Part shown: piece by piece, positions 51,490 through 61,155 of the stretch
How the letters are laid out: every line of letters starts with the position of its first letter
How positions within the stretch are numbered: position 1 is the first letter of the stretch
Assembly (NCBI GenBank): GCA_014650415.1
Contig: BMUX01000001.1
Span: forward strand, 707,266 to 771,265
Reading direction: 5' to 3'
Origin: Streptomyces spiroverticillatus
Lineage (GTDB): Bacteria > Actinomycetota > Actinomycetes > Streptomycetales > Streptomycetaceae
DNA length: 64,000 bases
Position numbers and translations under genes: made by a program
Notes under the pieces: model-generated
Told to the model about the DNA's origin: nothing
Seen by the model: the letters and a program-made list of their open reading frames with translations, nothing else
Databases searched by the model: none

Positions 51490-51821
51490 CGCGCGTGCCC
51501 GGTGTCGGGGGTGCGGGCGGGGCCGGTACCGGGGTGGGCCCGGATCGGGCGTACCGCCCCCTTGCCCGCCCGTCCCGCCCCCGGGGGGCGGCCCCGCCGC
51601 CCAAGGGGGCTAGGGGGAGGGACCGAGCGGGAAATGCAGGGGACAGACCCACTTACCCCGCGTTAGCCTCGACCCATGGCCAGGCACTTTTACTTTCTGT
51701 GATTCCTCCCGCGGACGCGGCCGGGTTCGAAGGGGCTGAGCCCCTCCCCCGCCGTCGGCTCCGCGTGCCCTGAGAAGGGATCGCAGTCCGTAGCAGCCCA
51801 TGCCACCCCAGGGGAACCCCC
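51490..51821 (+). other. Leader region of the ABC-F gene
   Basis: 332 bp between rarD and the ABC-F gene. The first 180 bases are GC-rich with no feature recognised. Then come a -10-like TAGCCT (51664-51669), the 8-codon ORF at 51676-51702, and stems such as AGGGGC (51731-51736)/GCCCCT (51740-51745) and CGCGGA (51710-51715)/TCCGCG (51760-51765). Confidence 0.55.
51676..51702 (+). CDS. Leader peptide MARHFYFL upstream of ABC-F
   Basis: ATG GCC AGG CAC TTT TAC TTT CTG TGA gives eight codons and a stop. TAGCCT ends six bases before the ATG, so the ORF is probably translated from a leaderless mRNA. It is the start of a transcript that continues to the resistance gene 120 bp downstream, with hairpins between. 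That is the layout of ribosome-mediated attenuation, in which an antibiotic-stalled ribosome on the leader lets the gene be expressed. Confidence 0.6.
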   Translation: MARHFYFL

Positions 51822-53426
51822 ATGCCCGCCCAGCTCTCCCTCCACGCCGTCTCCAAGTCCTTCGGCGACCGCACCGTCCTCGACCGCGTCGACCTCTCCC
51901 TGCGCCCCGGTGAGAAGGCCGGAGTCGTCGGCGAGAACGGCTCCGGAAAGTCCACCCTCCTGCGCCTGATCGCCGGCGGGACCGCCCCCGACGAGGGCGA
52001 GATCACCGTCGCCTTCCCCGGCGGCGTCGGCCATCTCGCCCAGACCCTCGCCCTCCCCGGCAACCTCACCGTCCAGGACGCCGTGGACCACGCCCTCGCC
52101 GACCTGCGCGCCCTGGAAGCCGCACTCCGCACGGCGGAGGAAAACCTCACCGAGGCGACCCTCGACGCCTACGGCGAACTCCTCGCCGCCTACCAGGACC
52201 GCGGCGGCTACGAGGCCGACGCCCGCGTCGAGGCCGCCCTGCACAACCTTGGCCTGGCCCGCATCACCCGCGACCGCGCCCTCGGTTCCCTCTCCGGCGG
52301 CGAGCAGTCCCGCCTCGCGCTGGCCTGCGTCCTGGCCGCCGACCCCGAACTCCTCCTCCTCGACGAGCCGACCAACCACCTCGACCGGCACGCCACCGCC
52401 TGGCTGGAGGACCGGCTGCGCACCCACCGCGGCACCGTCGTCGCGGTGACGCACGACCGCGCCTTCCTGGAGCGGGTGACCGACACCGTCTGGGAGGTGG
52501 ACCGCGACCTGCGCACGGTCACCCGCTACGGCGACGGCTGGCAGGGCTACCGCACCGCCAAGGCCGCCGCCCGCGCCCGCTGGGCGCAGGAGCACCAGCA
52601 GTGGGCCGACGAACTCGCCCACACCGAAGCCCTGGTGGAGGCCGCAGGCCAACGTCTCGCCGCCACCGGTAAGGACCCCGGTCAGGGCTTCGGCAAGCAC
52701 CGCAGGTCCAGCGAGGCCAAGCTGTCGGGCCGGGTCCGCGCCGCCCGTCAGCGCCTGGAGACGCTGCGGGCCAACCCCGTACCGGCCCCACCCGTTCCGC
52801 TTTCGTTTCACGTGAAACTGCGGACGACGGACGACGAACAGCCGGCCACTGTCGCCGAGTTGAGGGACATCCGCGTCGCCGACCGCCTCCACCTCCCCGA
52901 GCTGACGATCAAGTCCGGGGAGCGCCTGCTGGTCTCGGGCCCCAACGGCGCGGGCAAGTCCACCCTCCTGCGCGTGCTCGCCGGGGAGATCGCGCCGGAC
53001 GCGGGCACCGTCGTACGGCCCGACCACCTCGGGCATCTGCACCAGGAACCCGACCGTTCCGAGGACCGGCGCACCCTGCTCGCCGGGTTCGCCGCCGGGC
53101 GGCCCGGATTTCCCGAGGAGTACGAGGAGGAGCTGCTCGCTCTCGGGCTGTTCCGCCCGGACGACCTGGGCGTTCCGGTGGCGGCGCTGTCCGTCGGCCA
53201 GCGGCGGCGGCTGGAGCTGGCCCGGCTGGTGACACGGCCCGCCGACCTCCTCGTACTGGACGAGCCGACGAACCACATCTCGCTCGCCCTGGTGGAGGAA
53301 TTGGAGGAGGCACTGGCGGCCTACCCGGGCGCGGTGGTGGTCGTCTCGCACGACCGCCGCTTCCGGAGCGGATTCGCGGGTGCGGAGCTGGAGTTGGCGG
53401 AGGGCCGGGTGGTGTCCGCGGGGTGA
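51822..53426 (+). CDS. ABC-F ATPase, antibiotic-resistance (ARE) type
   Basis: 534 residues, ATG at 51822 with GGGGAA upstream. Two ATPase domains: Walker A GENGSGKST (about 38-46) and GPNGAGKST (about 374-382), signatures LSGGEQSRLALA and LSVGQRRRLELARL, Walker B LLLLDEPTNHLD and LLVLDEPTNHIS. A charged interdomain linker (about 240-310, RARWAQEHQQWADELAHTE) would reach into the ribosome. No membrane part. It resembles the TlrC/OleB/SrmB producers' resistance group that dislodges macrolides and similar drugs from the 50S subunit; which drug is unknown. It is controlled, by inference, through the 8-codon leader upstream. Confidence 0.88.
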   Translation: MPAQLSLHAVSKSFGDRTVLDRVDLSLRPGEKAGVVGENGSGKSTLLRLIAGGTAPDEGEITVAFPGGVGHLAQTLALPGNLTVQDAVDHALADLRALEAALRTAEENLTEATLDAYGELLAAYQDRGGYEADARVEAALHNLGLARITRDRALGSLSGGEQSRLALACVLAADPELLLLDEPTNHLDRHATAWLEDRLRTHRGTVVAVTHDRAFLERVTDTVWEVDRDLRTVTRYGDGWQGYRTAKAAARARWAQEHQQWADELAHTEALVEAAGQRLAATGKDPGQGFGKHRRSSEAKLSGRVRAARQRLETLRANPVPAPPVPLSFHVKLRTTDDEQPATVAELRDIRVADRLHLPELTIKSGERLLVSGPNGAGKSTLLRVLAGEIAPDAGTVVRPDHLGHLHQEPDRSEDRRTLLAGFAAGRPGFPEEYEEELLALGLFRPDDLGVPVAALSVGQRRRLELARLVTRPADLLVLDEPTNHISLALVEELEEALAAYPGAVVVVSHDRRFRSGFAGAELELAEGRVVSAG

Positions 53427-53559
53427 GGGAACGGTGGCGGCCGCGTGTCTCAGATTCGTACCGGTGTACGTCTGCACGATTGAAGGCAGGCCCCGGACGG
53501 GATGATCACCGCACCTGAGACGCCTGAGTGCGCGTCCGCTACCGCAAACGGGGGACCCC

Positions 53560-54057
53560 ATGCCGCACCTCACCCGAAGCATGGCCGCAGCCCTGACCGT
53601 CGCCGCACTGCTCGCCGGTGCGGCGACGGCGTGCACCACCTCGCCCCAGGCGCCGCCCCTCGACCGGGGCGCACCCCCGCCCTCCCCCACCGTGAAGGCA
53701 CCGGATCCGGGGCGGGTACTGGAGGAGGCGGCGCGACGGCGGCTCGGCAGGGTCGAGGCGGAGGAGGACTCCGTTCTCCTCGACGCCTCCAGCACGGGTT
53801 CGAGCCTGAACCGGGACGAGACGATGACGCCCGGGAAGCCGCTCACGGCCGACCTGACCTGCGCGGGGAAGGGCTCGGCGACCTTCACGCTCACCTCGGG
53901 CCGGGCGAAGGTCAGCCAACGGATCGACTGCGGCGGGGACACGGCGTCCCGCGTCGTCACGGTCGAGCTGACCCCCGCCTCGAAGGCACTCGACGTCCAC
54001 ATAGAAGTGACGGGCGGCGATCAGGTCGGGACGGCCTACCGCGTACGCCGACAGTGA
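53560..54057 (+). CDS. Putative lipoprotein, unknown function
   Basis: 165 residues, ATG at 53560 with GGGGGA upstream. Signal peptide (RSMAAALTVAALLAGAATAC) ends in a cysteine, C25, preceded by A-T-A, so a plausible but unusual lipobox. A Pro-rich linker follows (about 28-48). The mature domain is small and beta-rich, with two cysteines (TCAGKG, RIDCGG) that could form a disulfide. Family not recognised. Confidence 0.7.
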   Translation: MPHLTRSMAAALTVAALLAGAATACTTSPQAPPLDRGAPPPSPTVKAPDPGRVLEEAARRRLGRVEAEEDSVLLDASSTGSSLNRDETMTPGKPLTADLTCAGKGSATFTLTSGRAKVSQRIDCGGDTASRVVTVELTPASKALDVHIEVTGGDQVGTAYRVRRQ

Positions 54058-54131
54058 GCGACCGTCCCGGTCCGCATTGCGAACACCCTTGACCGGAACC
54101 CGCCCTTGACGGTGAGTCGAACTCTCGCTGA

Positions 54132-55601
<1,470 letters not shown>

Positions 55602-55630
55602 GCCGAGTGAGCGGGGCACGACCCTGAACC

Positions 55631-55674
55631 CTGCCGCCCCTGACGCGTGTTCGACCCCGCGTCAGGGGCGGCAG
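55631..55674. terminator. Bidirectional terminator overlapping the TetR stop
   Basis: CTGCCGCCCCTGACGC (55631-55646) and GCGTCAGGGGCGGCAG (55659-55674) form a perfect 16-bp stem. It follows the M28 gene by 30 bases, and its right arm encodes the last residues and the stop of the convergent TetR gene. Confidence 0.88.
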
Positions 55675-56252
55675 TCCAGTGTCCGCAGCACATGGTCGAC
55701 CAGCTCCGCCATCCGCTCGGGCGTGTGCGGGGGCTTGCGCAGCGCGTACCGGTAGTAGAGCGGCCCGTAGAGCAGCTCCACCGCCAGTTCCAGGTCGGCG
55801 CCCTCGGGCAGGCGGCCCTGGCGCTGGGCGCTCTTGAGGCGGTTCACGGCGGCGGTGAAACGCGGAGTGATGAATTGTTCGTGAACAGCCTCGGTGAGCT
55901 CGGGGTCGTGGTGGAGCTCCGAGAGGATGCCGATGTACGCCGGTCCGAAGGGCGGCGTGGTGAGCAGATGGACCACTCCGGTCATCTGCGTGTAGAGGTC
56001 CGCGCCAAGGTGCCCGGTGTCCGGGAAGGGCGCGTTCGAGTCGCTGCTCTGGCCCAGAGCTTCCAGCAGGACAAAGCCTTTTGAGGGCCACCAGCGGTAG
56101 ATCGTCTTCTTGCTGACGCCCGCGCGGGCGGCGATCGCCTCGACGGTGACCCCGGCGTATCCCTTCTCCGAGCACAGGTCGATGGCTGCCGCGAGGATCG
56201 CCTGCCGGGACCGCTCGCTGCGCCGTTGCGGGTTGGGAGGCGTCGCGCTCAC
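55662..56252 (-). CDS. TetR-family transcriptional regulator
   Basis: 196 residues from a GTG at 56252; TACACT ends six bases before it, so the transcript is probably leaderless. The helix-turn-helix is RSERSRQAILAAAIDLCSEKG / VEAIAARAGVSKKTIYRWWPSK. A TetR_C_16-like helical domain ends RMAELVDHVLRTLDCRP. A perfect inverted repeat ATACG-TAG-CGTAT (56276-56288) lies just upstream, as a likely self-operator, beside an orphan plus-strand promoter. Confidence 0.9.
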   Translation of the reverse strand: MSATPPNPQRRSERSRQAILAAAIDLCSEKGYAGVTVEAIAARAGVSKKTIYRWWPSKGFVLLEALGQSSDSNAPFPDTGHLGADLYTQMTGVVHLLTTPPFGPAYIGILSELHHDPELTEAVHEQFITPRFTAAVNRLKSAQRQGRLPEGADLELAVELLYGPLYYRYALRKPPHTPERMAELVDHVLRTLDCRP

Positions 56253-56275
56253 GCGGGGAGTGTAGCCGGGCGACG

Positions 56276-56288
56276 ATACGTAGCGTAT
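56276..56288. promoter_or_regulatory. Putative TetR operator
   Basis: ATACGTAGCGTAT is a perfect 5-bp inverted repeat with a 3-nt centre, 24 bases upstream of the TetR start and touching a plus-strand TTGACA. Confidence 0.55.
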
Positions 56289-56316
56289 TGACAGCGGAAG
56301 GACAGCCTCCAACAAT
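56288..56316 (+). promoter_or_regulatory. Orphan plus-strand promoter next to TetR operator
   Basis: TTGACA (56288-56293), a perfect -35, and AACAAT (56311-56316) spaced by 17. It points to the right, where the next supportable genes are all on the minus strand. Confidence 0.4.
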
Positions 56317-56403
56317 AGCGACCCGAGGGGGAACGGTCCGTGTCGTGTCGAGCCGCATCGGGGGACGGCTCGGTACGGCACAGGCTCAGGGCCGGTCCCG
56401 TGC

Positions 56404-56450
56404 GCCGGAGGGGAATGTGCGGGCCCGGCCCGCACGCCCCTCCGGCCCTC
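56404..56450 (-). terminator. Terminator of the ABC-2 operon
   Basis: GGAGGGGAATGTGCGGGCC and GGCCCGCACGCCCCTCC form a long, slightly imperfect stem about 30 bases after the permease stop. Confidence 0.7.
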
Positions 56451-56477
56451 CTCCGCCGGCCGGAGCGTTCAGGCCGT

Positions 56478-57359
56478 TCAGGCCGTGATGTCCCGGCTGG
56501 TGAAGCGCGCCCACGCCGCCGACCCGAACACGGCCGCGTACACGCCCTGCATCCCGAGGTTCTTCCCCAGCTCGTCCCAGTAGACGGGCTCCCGCAGCAG
56601 GTCCGCGAAGGACAGCCAGTAGTGCGGGAAGAGGTAGGGGCCGAGCGCGTCGAGCTGCGGGATGGTGTCCAGGATCTGCACGGTGATCAGCAGCCCGACG
56701 GTGGTCGCCATGGCCGCGATGCCGCTGCTGGTCAGCGTCGAGACGAACAGCCCGACGGCCGCGAACCCGACGAGCGAGGCGGCGACGGCCACCGCGACCG
56801 CCAGCGCCCGCAGCAGCCCCTCCCCGAACCCGATCGGCACCCCGGAGATCGTCATCACCTCGCCGACCGGGAACAGCAGCGCCCCCACCGCCAGCGCGGA
56901 CGCCGCCACCACCAGGGTCGCGACCAGGCAGAACACCAGCGTGGTCGCGTACTTCGCGAGCAGCAGCCGACTCCTTCCGGCGGGCGCGACCAGCAGATAG
57001 CGCAGGGTCCCGGAGTGGGCCTCCCCGGCGATCGAGTCGCCCGCGACGACGCCGACGGCCATCGGCAGGAACACCGGCAGCGTGGCCGCGAGCGCGGCGA
57101 AGACGAGGAACAGCCCGTTCTGGGTGACCTGCGAGAAGAAGGCGGGACCGCCGCCCCCGCCCCCGCCCTCGGGCGAGCCGCCGGAGTCCACCTTCATCGC
57201 GATGCCGATGAGTACGGGTACGCCGGCGAGCACGACCAGCAGCGCGAGGGTGCGCCAGCGCCGGAAGGTCACCCTCAGCTCGGACCGCAGCAGCCCGAAC
57301 GTCCACAGCGGGCTCACCGCCCGCCCCTGCGCCACCACTTCCGCCTCAGCCCGCGACAT
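56478..57359 (-). CDS. ABC-2 type transporter permease
   Basis: 293 residues, ATG at 57359, which overlaps the ATPase end by 14 bp. An amphipathic start, then six membrane helices (about 37-55, 80-105, 135-160, 175-205, 210-235 and 265-285). FLPMAVGVVAGDSIAGEAHSGTLRYLLVAPAGR in parts is the ABC-2 hallmark. With the ATPase it probably exports a lipid-linked or hydrophobic substrate. A long Gly run (about 61-70) sits in the first external loop. Confidence 0.9.
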   Translation of the reverse strand: MSRAEAEVVAQGRAVSPLWTFGLLRSELRVTFRRWRTLALLVVLAGVPVLIGIAMKVDSGGSPEGGGGGGGPAFFSQVTQNGLFLVFAALAATLPVFLPMAVGVVAGDSIAGEAHSGTLRYLLVAPAGRSRLLLAKYATTLVFCLVATLVVAASALAVGALLFPVGEVMTISGVPIGFGEGLLRALAVAVAVAASLVGFAAVGLFVSTLTSSGIAAMATTVGLLITVQILDTIPQLDALGPYLFPHYWLSFADLLREPVYWDELGKNLGMQGVYAAVFGSAAWARFTSRDITA

Positions 57360-58416
57360 CGAATCCCTCCCCGGTCAGCGCGACGAACGCGTCCTCCAGC
57401 GAGGCCCGCTCGACCCCGAACCCGGTGACCCGCACCCCGGCGTGCACCAGCGCGGCATTCAACTCCGCGAGCCCCGGCCCTTCGGGGCCCGGAGGGCTGC
57501 CGGTGACCCGGCCCTCCGCCGCCTCGACGTCCGTCACCCCGTGCTCCTTGAGCACCCGTACCGCCTCGCCCGGATCGGCCGTGGTGACCACGAGCCGCCC
57601 CCGCGCACCCGCCGCCAGCTCGGCGACCGGCCCCTGCACGAGCAGCCGCCCCTTGGCCATCACGGCGGCATGCGTGCACACCTGCTCGATCTCGTCCAGC
57701 AGGTGCGAGGAGAGGAACACAGTCGTGCCGTCGGCCGCCAGCTCCCGGACCAGGGTGCGGATCTCCCGCATCCCCTGCGGGTCGAGGCCGTTGGTGGGCT
57801 CGTCGAGTACGAGCAGGTCACGCGGCTGGAGCAGGGCCGCCGCGAGCCCGAGCCGCTGCTTCATGCCCAGCGAGTACGCCCGCGCCTTCTTGCCGGCGGC
57901 CGGGGTCAGCCCGACCCGGTCCAGGGCCGCCGCCACCCGCGCCCCGCGGGTGCGGGGGTCGGCGGTGGGGTCGGCGGAGTCGTACCGCAGCAGGTTGTCG
58001 CGGCCGGACAGGAACCCGTACAGCGCGGGCCCCTCGATGAGCGCTCCGACCTTCGGCAGTACGGTCCTGGAGGCGCCCGGCATGGCCCGCCCGAGGAGCC
58101 GGGCGGTGCCGGAGGTCGGTTCGATCAGCCCCATCAGCATCCGGATGGTGGTGGTCTTCCCCGAGCCGTTGGGCCCGAGGAAGCCGAAGACGCTCCCGGC
58201 CGGGACGGCCAGATCCAGCCCGTCCACGGCCACCTGCCCACCCCGGAACCGCTTGGTGAGCCCGCGGGTCTCGATCACCCACGCCGCAGCGTCGGCCGCC
58301 GGACCGGCGGCCGACCGGGGAGAGGGGCCCGCCGCGTCAGCGGTGCGAGCACCCCCCGCGCCCTGCCCGTCCGGCGTGCCCGCCGTTCTTTCCGCCGACG
58401 GCGGCCCGTCCCCCAT
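57346..58416 (-). CDS. ABC transporter ATP-binding protein
   Basis: 356 residues, ATG at 58416, 27 bases after the LolA-like stop. Ala/Pro/Gly-rich start, then Walker A GPNGSGKTT (about 80-88), Q-loop near GALIEGPALYGFLSG, signature YSLGMKQRLGLAAALL, Walker B LLVLDEPTNGLD and the H-loop SSHLL. The C-terminal part may regulate partner choice. Member of the ABC-2 exporter family, in one operon with the LolA-like protein and permease. Confidence 0.93.
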   Translation of the reverse strand: MGDGPPSAERTAGTPDGQGAGGARTADAAGPSPRSAAGPAADAAAWVIETRGLTKRFRGGQVAVDGLDLAVPAGSVFGFLGPNGSGKTTTIRMLMGLIEPTSGTARLLGRAMPGASRTVLPKVGALIEGPALYGFLSGRDNLLRYDSADPTADPRTRGARVAAALDRVGLTPAAGKKARAYSLGMKQRLGLAAALLQPRDLLVLDEPTNGLDPQGMREIRTLVRELAADGTTVFLSSHLLDEIEQVCTHAAVMAKGRLLVQGPVAELAAGARGRLVVTTADPGEAVRVLKEHGVTDVEAAEGRVTGSPPGPEGPGLAELNAALVHAGVRVTGFGVERASLEDAFVALTGEGFDVAG

Positions 58417-58443
58417 GCGACCCCAACTCCCCTCAGTTCATGA

Positions 58444-59679
58444 CTACTTGGCCTCGTTGGCCGCCTTCACCAGTGCGTCCTTGGTGACCGCGCCGACGAA
58501 CACCCGGCCGTCGTCCGTCATCAGGGCGTTGACCAGGCGGGTCGAGAAGACCCGGCCCTCGCCGAACGAACCCGAGACCTTGGCGCCCAGCGAGTCCATC
58601 AGGCCCTGCGCCTGCGGCGGCAGCTGGTCCTTGCCGTTGCCCGCGGCGGGCTTGGCGCTCTTCGTGCCGATCTGCGCGATCGAGGTCCAGCCCTGGCCGA
58701 TGACCTTGACGTCCTCGCCCTTGCCGCCCTTGCCGAACTCCTTGCCGAGACCGAAGTCCGGGGCGTTCTTGTCGTTCTTCGGGCCGTCGAGCTTGTCGGC
58801 CTCGGTGACCTTCGCGCCCTTGGGCGGCGTGAAGTCGAACGTGCTCGCGGCCGGCTTGGCGAAGTCGACCTTGGTGAAGCCCGCCTCGACGACCGGCTTG
58901 CCGCCGTCGGTGGACAGCAGGGTGAACTTCAGCGGCGTACCCGTCTTGGCGTCGACCGCGACGCGGATGTCGGCGACCGTCGAGCCGGACTGCTTGGGCT
59001 TCACGCTCAGCTGGTAGGCGTCCCGGCCCGCGACCTGCGCGGTGCCGTCGACGGTGACGGCCGTGTCCTTCCCGGCCATCTTCAGCGCCTGCTCGGCGAA
59101 CTCCTTGGGCGTGGTCGGCGCACCCTCGGGCAGCTTCTGCCGCTTGCCGGGCTTGCCGGAGGCGTCCTTCGGGGCCTTGGCGTGGAAGGCCTCGTTGGAG
59201 GCGCTGTCGTACGCCCAGACGTCGTCGCCGTTGTGGATCAGGCTGTACTCGGCGGCGTCGTCCAGGATCGAGACCTTCTGCCGCTCGGGGCCGTCGGCCG
59301 CGACGCGCAGCGTGTGGGTGCCGGAGACCAGCTTGGTGAGCTGGGCCTGCGGGTCCGCGCCGGAGCCCTTGCCCTTGCCGCCCTCGGCGCCGCCGAGGCT
59401 CTTGGCGATGCCGTCGAGGTTGGGCAGGCCCAGATCCGTGGTGATCTTGACGTTGCCGGAGAGCTGCTCGGTGTCGGAGGCGGCGATCTTCTCGATGAGT
59501 TCCTGGGCGGTGAGCTGCGGCAGGTCCGGGTCGCCCGCGTTGGCGAGTGCCGGGACGAGCCCGATGGTCGCCGCCGCGACGCCCGCCACCGCGACCGGCA
59601 CGATGTACCGCGCGGCCTTGCGGCGGCGCACCCCGCCGGTGCCCTCCGTGGTGCCCTGTGCCGTGTCGTTGGGTGCCAT
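58444..59679 (-). CDS. LolA-like/DUF2092 outer-face protein
   Basis: 411 residues from the ATG at 59679, with GGAGGT ten bases upstream; an in-frame extension to 59850 runs through a 15-bp repeat and lacks a ribosome site. An N-terminal membrane anchor (about 21-47, ending ALANAGDP) is followed by beta-rich halves (TAQELIEKIAASDTEQLSGNVKITTDLG) like LolA/DUF2092 half-barrels. It starts a three-gene operon with an ABC-2 exporter, so it may hand a lipid or lipoprotein to or from that pump. Confidence 0.82.
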   Translation of the reverse strand: MAPNDTAQGTTEGTGGVRRRKAARYIVPVAVAGVAAATIGLVPALANAGDPDLPQLTAQELIEKIAASDTEQLSGNVKITTDLGLPNLDGIAKSLGGAEGGKGKGSGADPQAQLTKLVSGTHTLRVAADGPERQKVSILDDAAEYSLIHNGDDVWAYDSASNEAFHAKAPKDASGKPGKRQKLPEGAPTTPKEFAEQALKMAGKDTAVTVDGTAQVAGRDAYQLSVKPKQSGSTVADIRVAVDAKTGTPLKFTLLSTDGGKPVVEAGFTKVDFAKPAASTFDFTPPKGAKVTEADKLDGPKNDKNAPDFGLGKEFGKGGKGEDVKVIGQGWTSIAQIGTKSAKPAAGNGKDQLPPQAQGLMDSLGAKVSGSFGEGRVFSTRLVNALMTDDGRVFVGAVTKDALVKAANEAK

Positions 59680-59715
59680 CTGTGCTCTACCTCCGTGGTT
59701 GCCGGATCGGCGGCC

Positions 59716-59775
59716 GTGTTCCCCTGCGCCTGGTTCCCACGCGCTTGGTTCCCCTGCGCTTGGTTCCCCTGCGCT
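59716..59775 (-). repeat. 15-bp tandem repeat upstream of the LolA-like gene
   Basis: On the minus strand AGCGCAGGGGAACCA occurs about four times (59716-59730, 59731-59745, 59746-59760, 59761-59775), the outer copies with single changes. Translated in frame it would give SAGEP units, but it lies before the preferred start. Confidence 0.75.
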
Positions 59776-59913
59776 TGTGCCCACTCCGCGCCGCCATTCT
59801 CGCCCGGATCGGTCAGGAGTGGTGAGGAGTGGTGAGGTCAATCTGACCAAAACACCGGCCGCAATACGTCAGCCCCCGGCATGGACCTCATGTACTCCCA
59901 CGGGATGACGGAA

Positions 59914-59957
59914 GCCACCCTCCTCTCCCCCGTTCTGGGGGGACCGAGAAGGGTGGC
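59914..59957 (-). terminator. Terminator of the CHRD gene
   Basis: CCACCCT (59915-59921) pairs with AGGGTGG (59950-59956), and within it CCCCC (59927-59931) pairs with GGGGG (59938-59942), about 40 bases after the gene's stop. Confidence 0.7.
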
Positions 59958-59995
59958 CCCTGCACTCACCTCAGGTATCCGCAGGTCAGGCCCGC

Positions 59996-61036
59996 TCAGC
60001 GCTGGATGAAGACGTAATCCGCCTGGTACGGCACCCCTGTCAGGGACCCGGGGTCGCAGCTCCCGGCCGGGGCGACGCCGCCCACCGTGTTGAGCCGCAG
60101 GATCTCGGTCGTACGGGAGAACAGGCCGCCCGGGCGGCCGGACGCCTTGCCCGCGAGGTCCAGCTCGGGGATGTTGCCCGCGCCGTTGGGGCTCTTGGAG
60201 ATCAGGGTGCCGACGACCTTGCTGCGGTCCCCCGCGACCCACTGCGGGGTGCCGGAGTTCGGGGCGACGAAGGAGTGCGCGATGCCGCCCGCGAGCACGG
60301 CCCGTACGTCGCGCTGCTGGAAGGAGGTGGTGCCGTCGGCCGCCTTCTTGCACTCGTAGATCTGCCGGCCGCGCAGGACGGGTGACTGGAAGTTCTCCAG
60401 CGCCCGCCCGAAGTCGAAGGAGTTGGTCACCTTGTGGAGCTGGCCGCGGACCGCGCCGCCGGGGAACTCCTTGGTGTGCAGGTTGGCGTAGAAGCTCGTG
60501 GGGTCGGCCTTGAGGGCCGCCAGGAGGGCCGGGTCCTGGACCCGTACGGAACCCTGCGCCGTACGGCCGCGGCTCTTGCCCAGCTCGCCGGTGAAGTCGA
60601 CCTTGATGCCGCCGTTGACGCCCCGGGGACCCTGGTGGATGTGCAGGGCGGACGGCCGGTCGGTGCCCCGCCACTTCACGGCGAAGGACACCACGTCGCC
60701 CCTGACCTTCACGAACTCCAGGGCCACCCCGTCCCGGTCGCCGACGGCCGGGCCGCCCGGGGTGGGGATCTCGTTGGCGCCGTTCATGCTGGCGGCGAAG
60801 AAGGCGGCACCCCGGCTGTCACTGAGCGCCCCCGCCTGGAGGGCCACCCCGGTGTTCGCCGCGTGCCCCGCGTGCCCGCTTCCGCCCCCGTCCGCCGAGG
60901 CCGGCAGGACCGCGAAGGCGACCCCCGCGGCAGCCACGACAGCGGTCGTACCGACAAGAGCCGCCTTCGTACGCCCGGAGACCGCCTTCGTGCGCCCGGA
61001 GGCCTCGGTCCGCCCGGAAAAGATCCGCTTCGTCAT
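59996..61036 (-). CDS. Secreted CHRD plus DUF3455 domain protein
   Basis: 346 residues from the ATG at 61036 with GGGGAG upstream. Three SGRTK/EA-type repeats precede the signal segment (about 26-49, AALVGTTAVVAAAGVAFAVLPASA). A CHRD domain follows (about 75-205: ALHIHQGPRGVNGGIKVDFTG, YANLHTKEFPGGAVRGQL), then a DUF3455 domain (about 230-346: IYECKKAADGTTSFQQRDV, HSFVAPNSGTPQW, NTVGGVAPAGSCDPG). Both are extracellular, of unknown role. No lipobox, so it is probably secreted free. Upstream GC-rich frame is not coding. Confidence 0.88.
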   Translation of the reverse strand: MTKRIFSGRTEASGRTKAVSGRTKAALVGTTAVVAAAGVAFAVLPASADGGGSGHAGHAANTGVALQAGALSDSRGAAFFAASMNGANEIPTPGGPAVGDRDGVALEFVKVRGDVVSFAVKWRGTDRPSALHIHQGPRGVNGGIKVDFTGELGKSRGRTAQGSVRVQDPALLAALKADPTSFYANLHTKEFPGGAVRGQLHKVTNSFDFGRALENFQSPVLRGRQIYECKKAADGTTSFQQRDVRAVLAGGIAHSFVAPNSGTPQWVAGDRSKVVGTLISKSPNGAGNIPELDLAGKASGRPGGLFSRTTEILRLNTVGGVAPAGSCDPGSLTGVPYQADYVFIQR

Positions 61037-61155
61037 GATTGCTCCCCGTACCGGAGCCGACGCCCCCTGCGTCAGCTTCTGTGCAGGGGTACGGAGTCGA
61101 TCCGGGCCCGGACTCAATCCGGAAATGTGACCTGCGTCACACTCCCCCGACGGGC

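Larger units (their letters stand above)
59680..59995 (-). other. LolA-like/CHRD intergenic region
   Basis: 316 bp: the 15-bp repeat, GGAGGT ribosome site, probably a promoter not identified, and the terminator of the CHRD gene at 59914-59957 (CCACCCT/AGGGTGG enclosing CCCCC/GGGGG). Confidence 0.5.

Noticed and set aside
56288..56488. Small plus-strand gene downstream of the orphan promoter
   Set aside because: It lacks a ribosome site, its product is Arg/Pro-rich GC noise, and it overlaps the terminator of the ABC-2 operon.
59680..59850. N-terminal extension of the LolA-like protein with SAGEP repeats
   Set aside because: GGAGGT ten bases before the ATG at 59679 makes that start much better; the extension would lack a ribosome site and precede the membrane anchor with an odd repeat.
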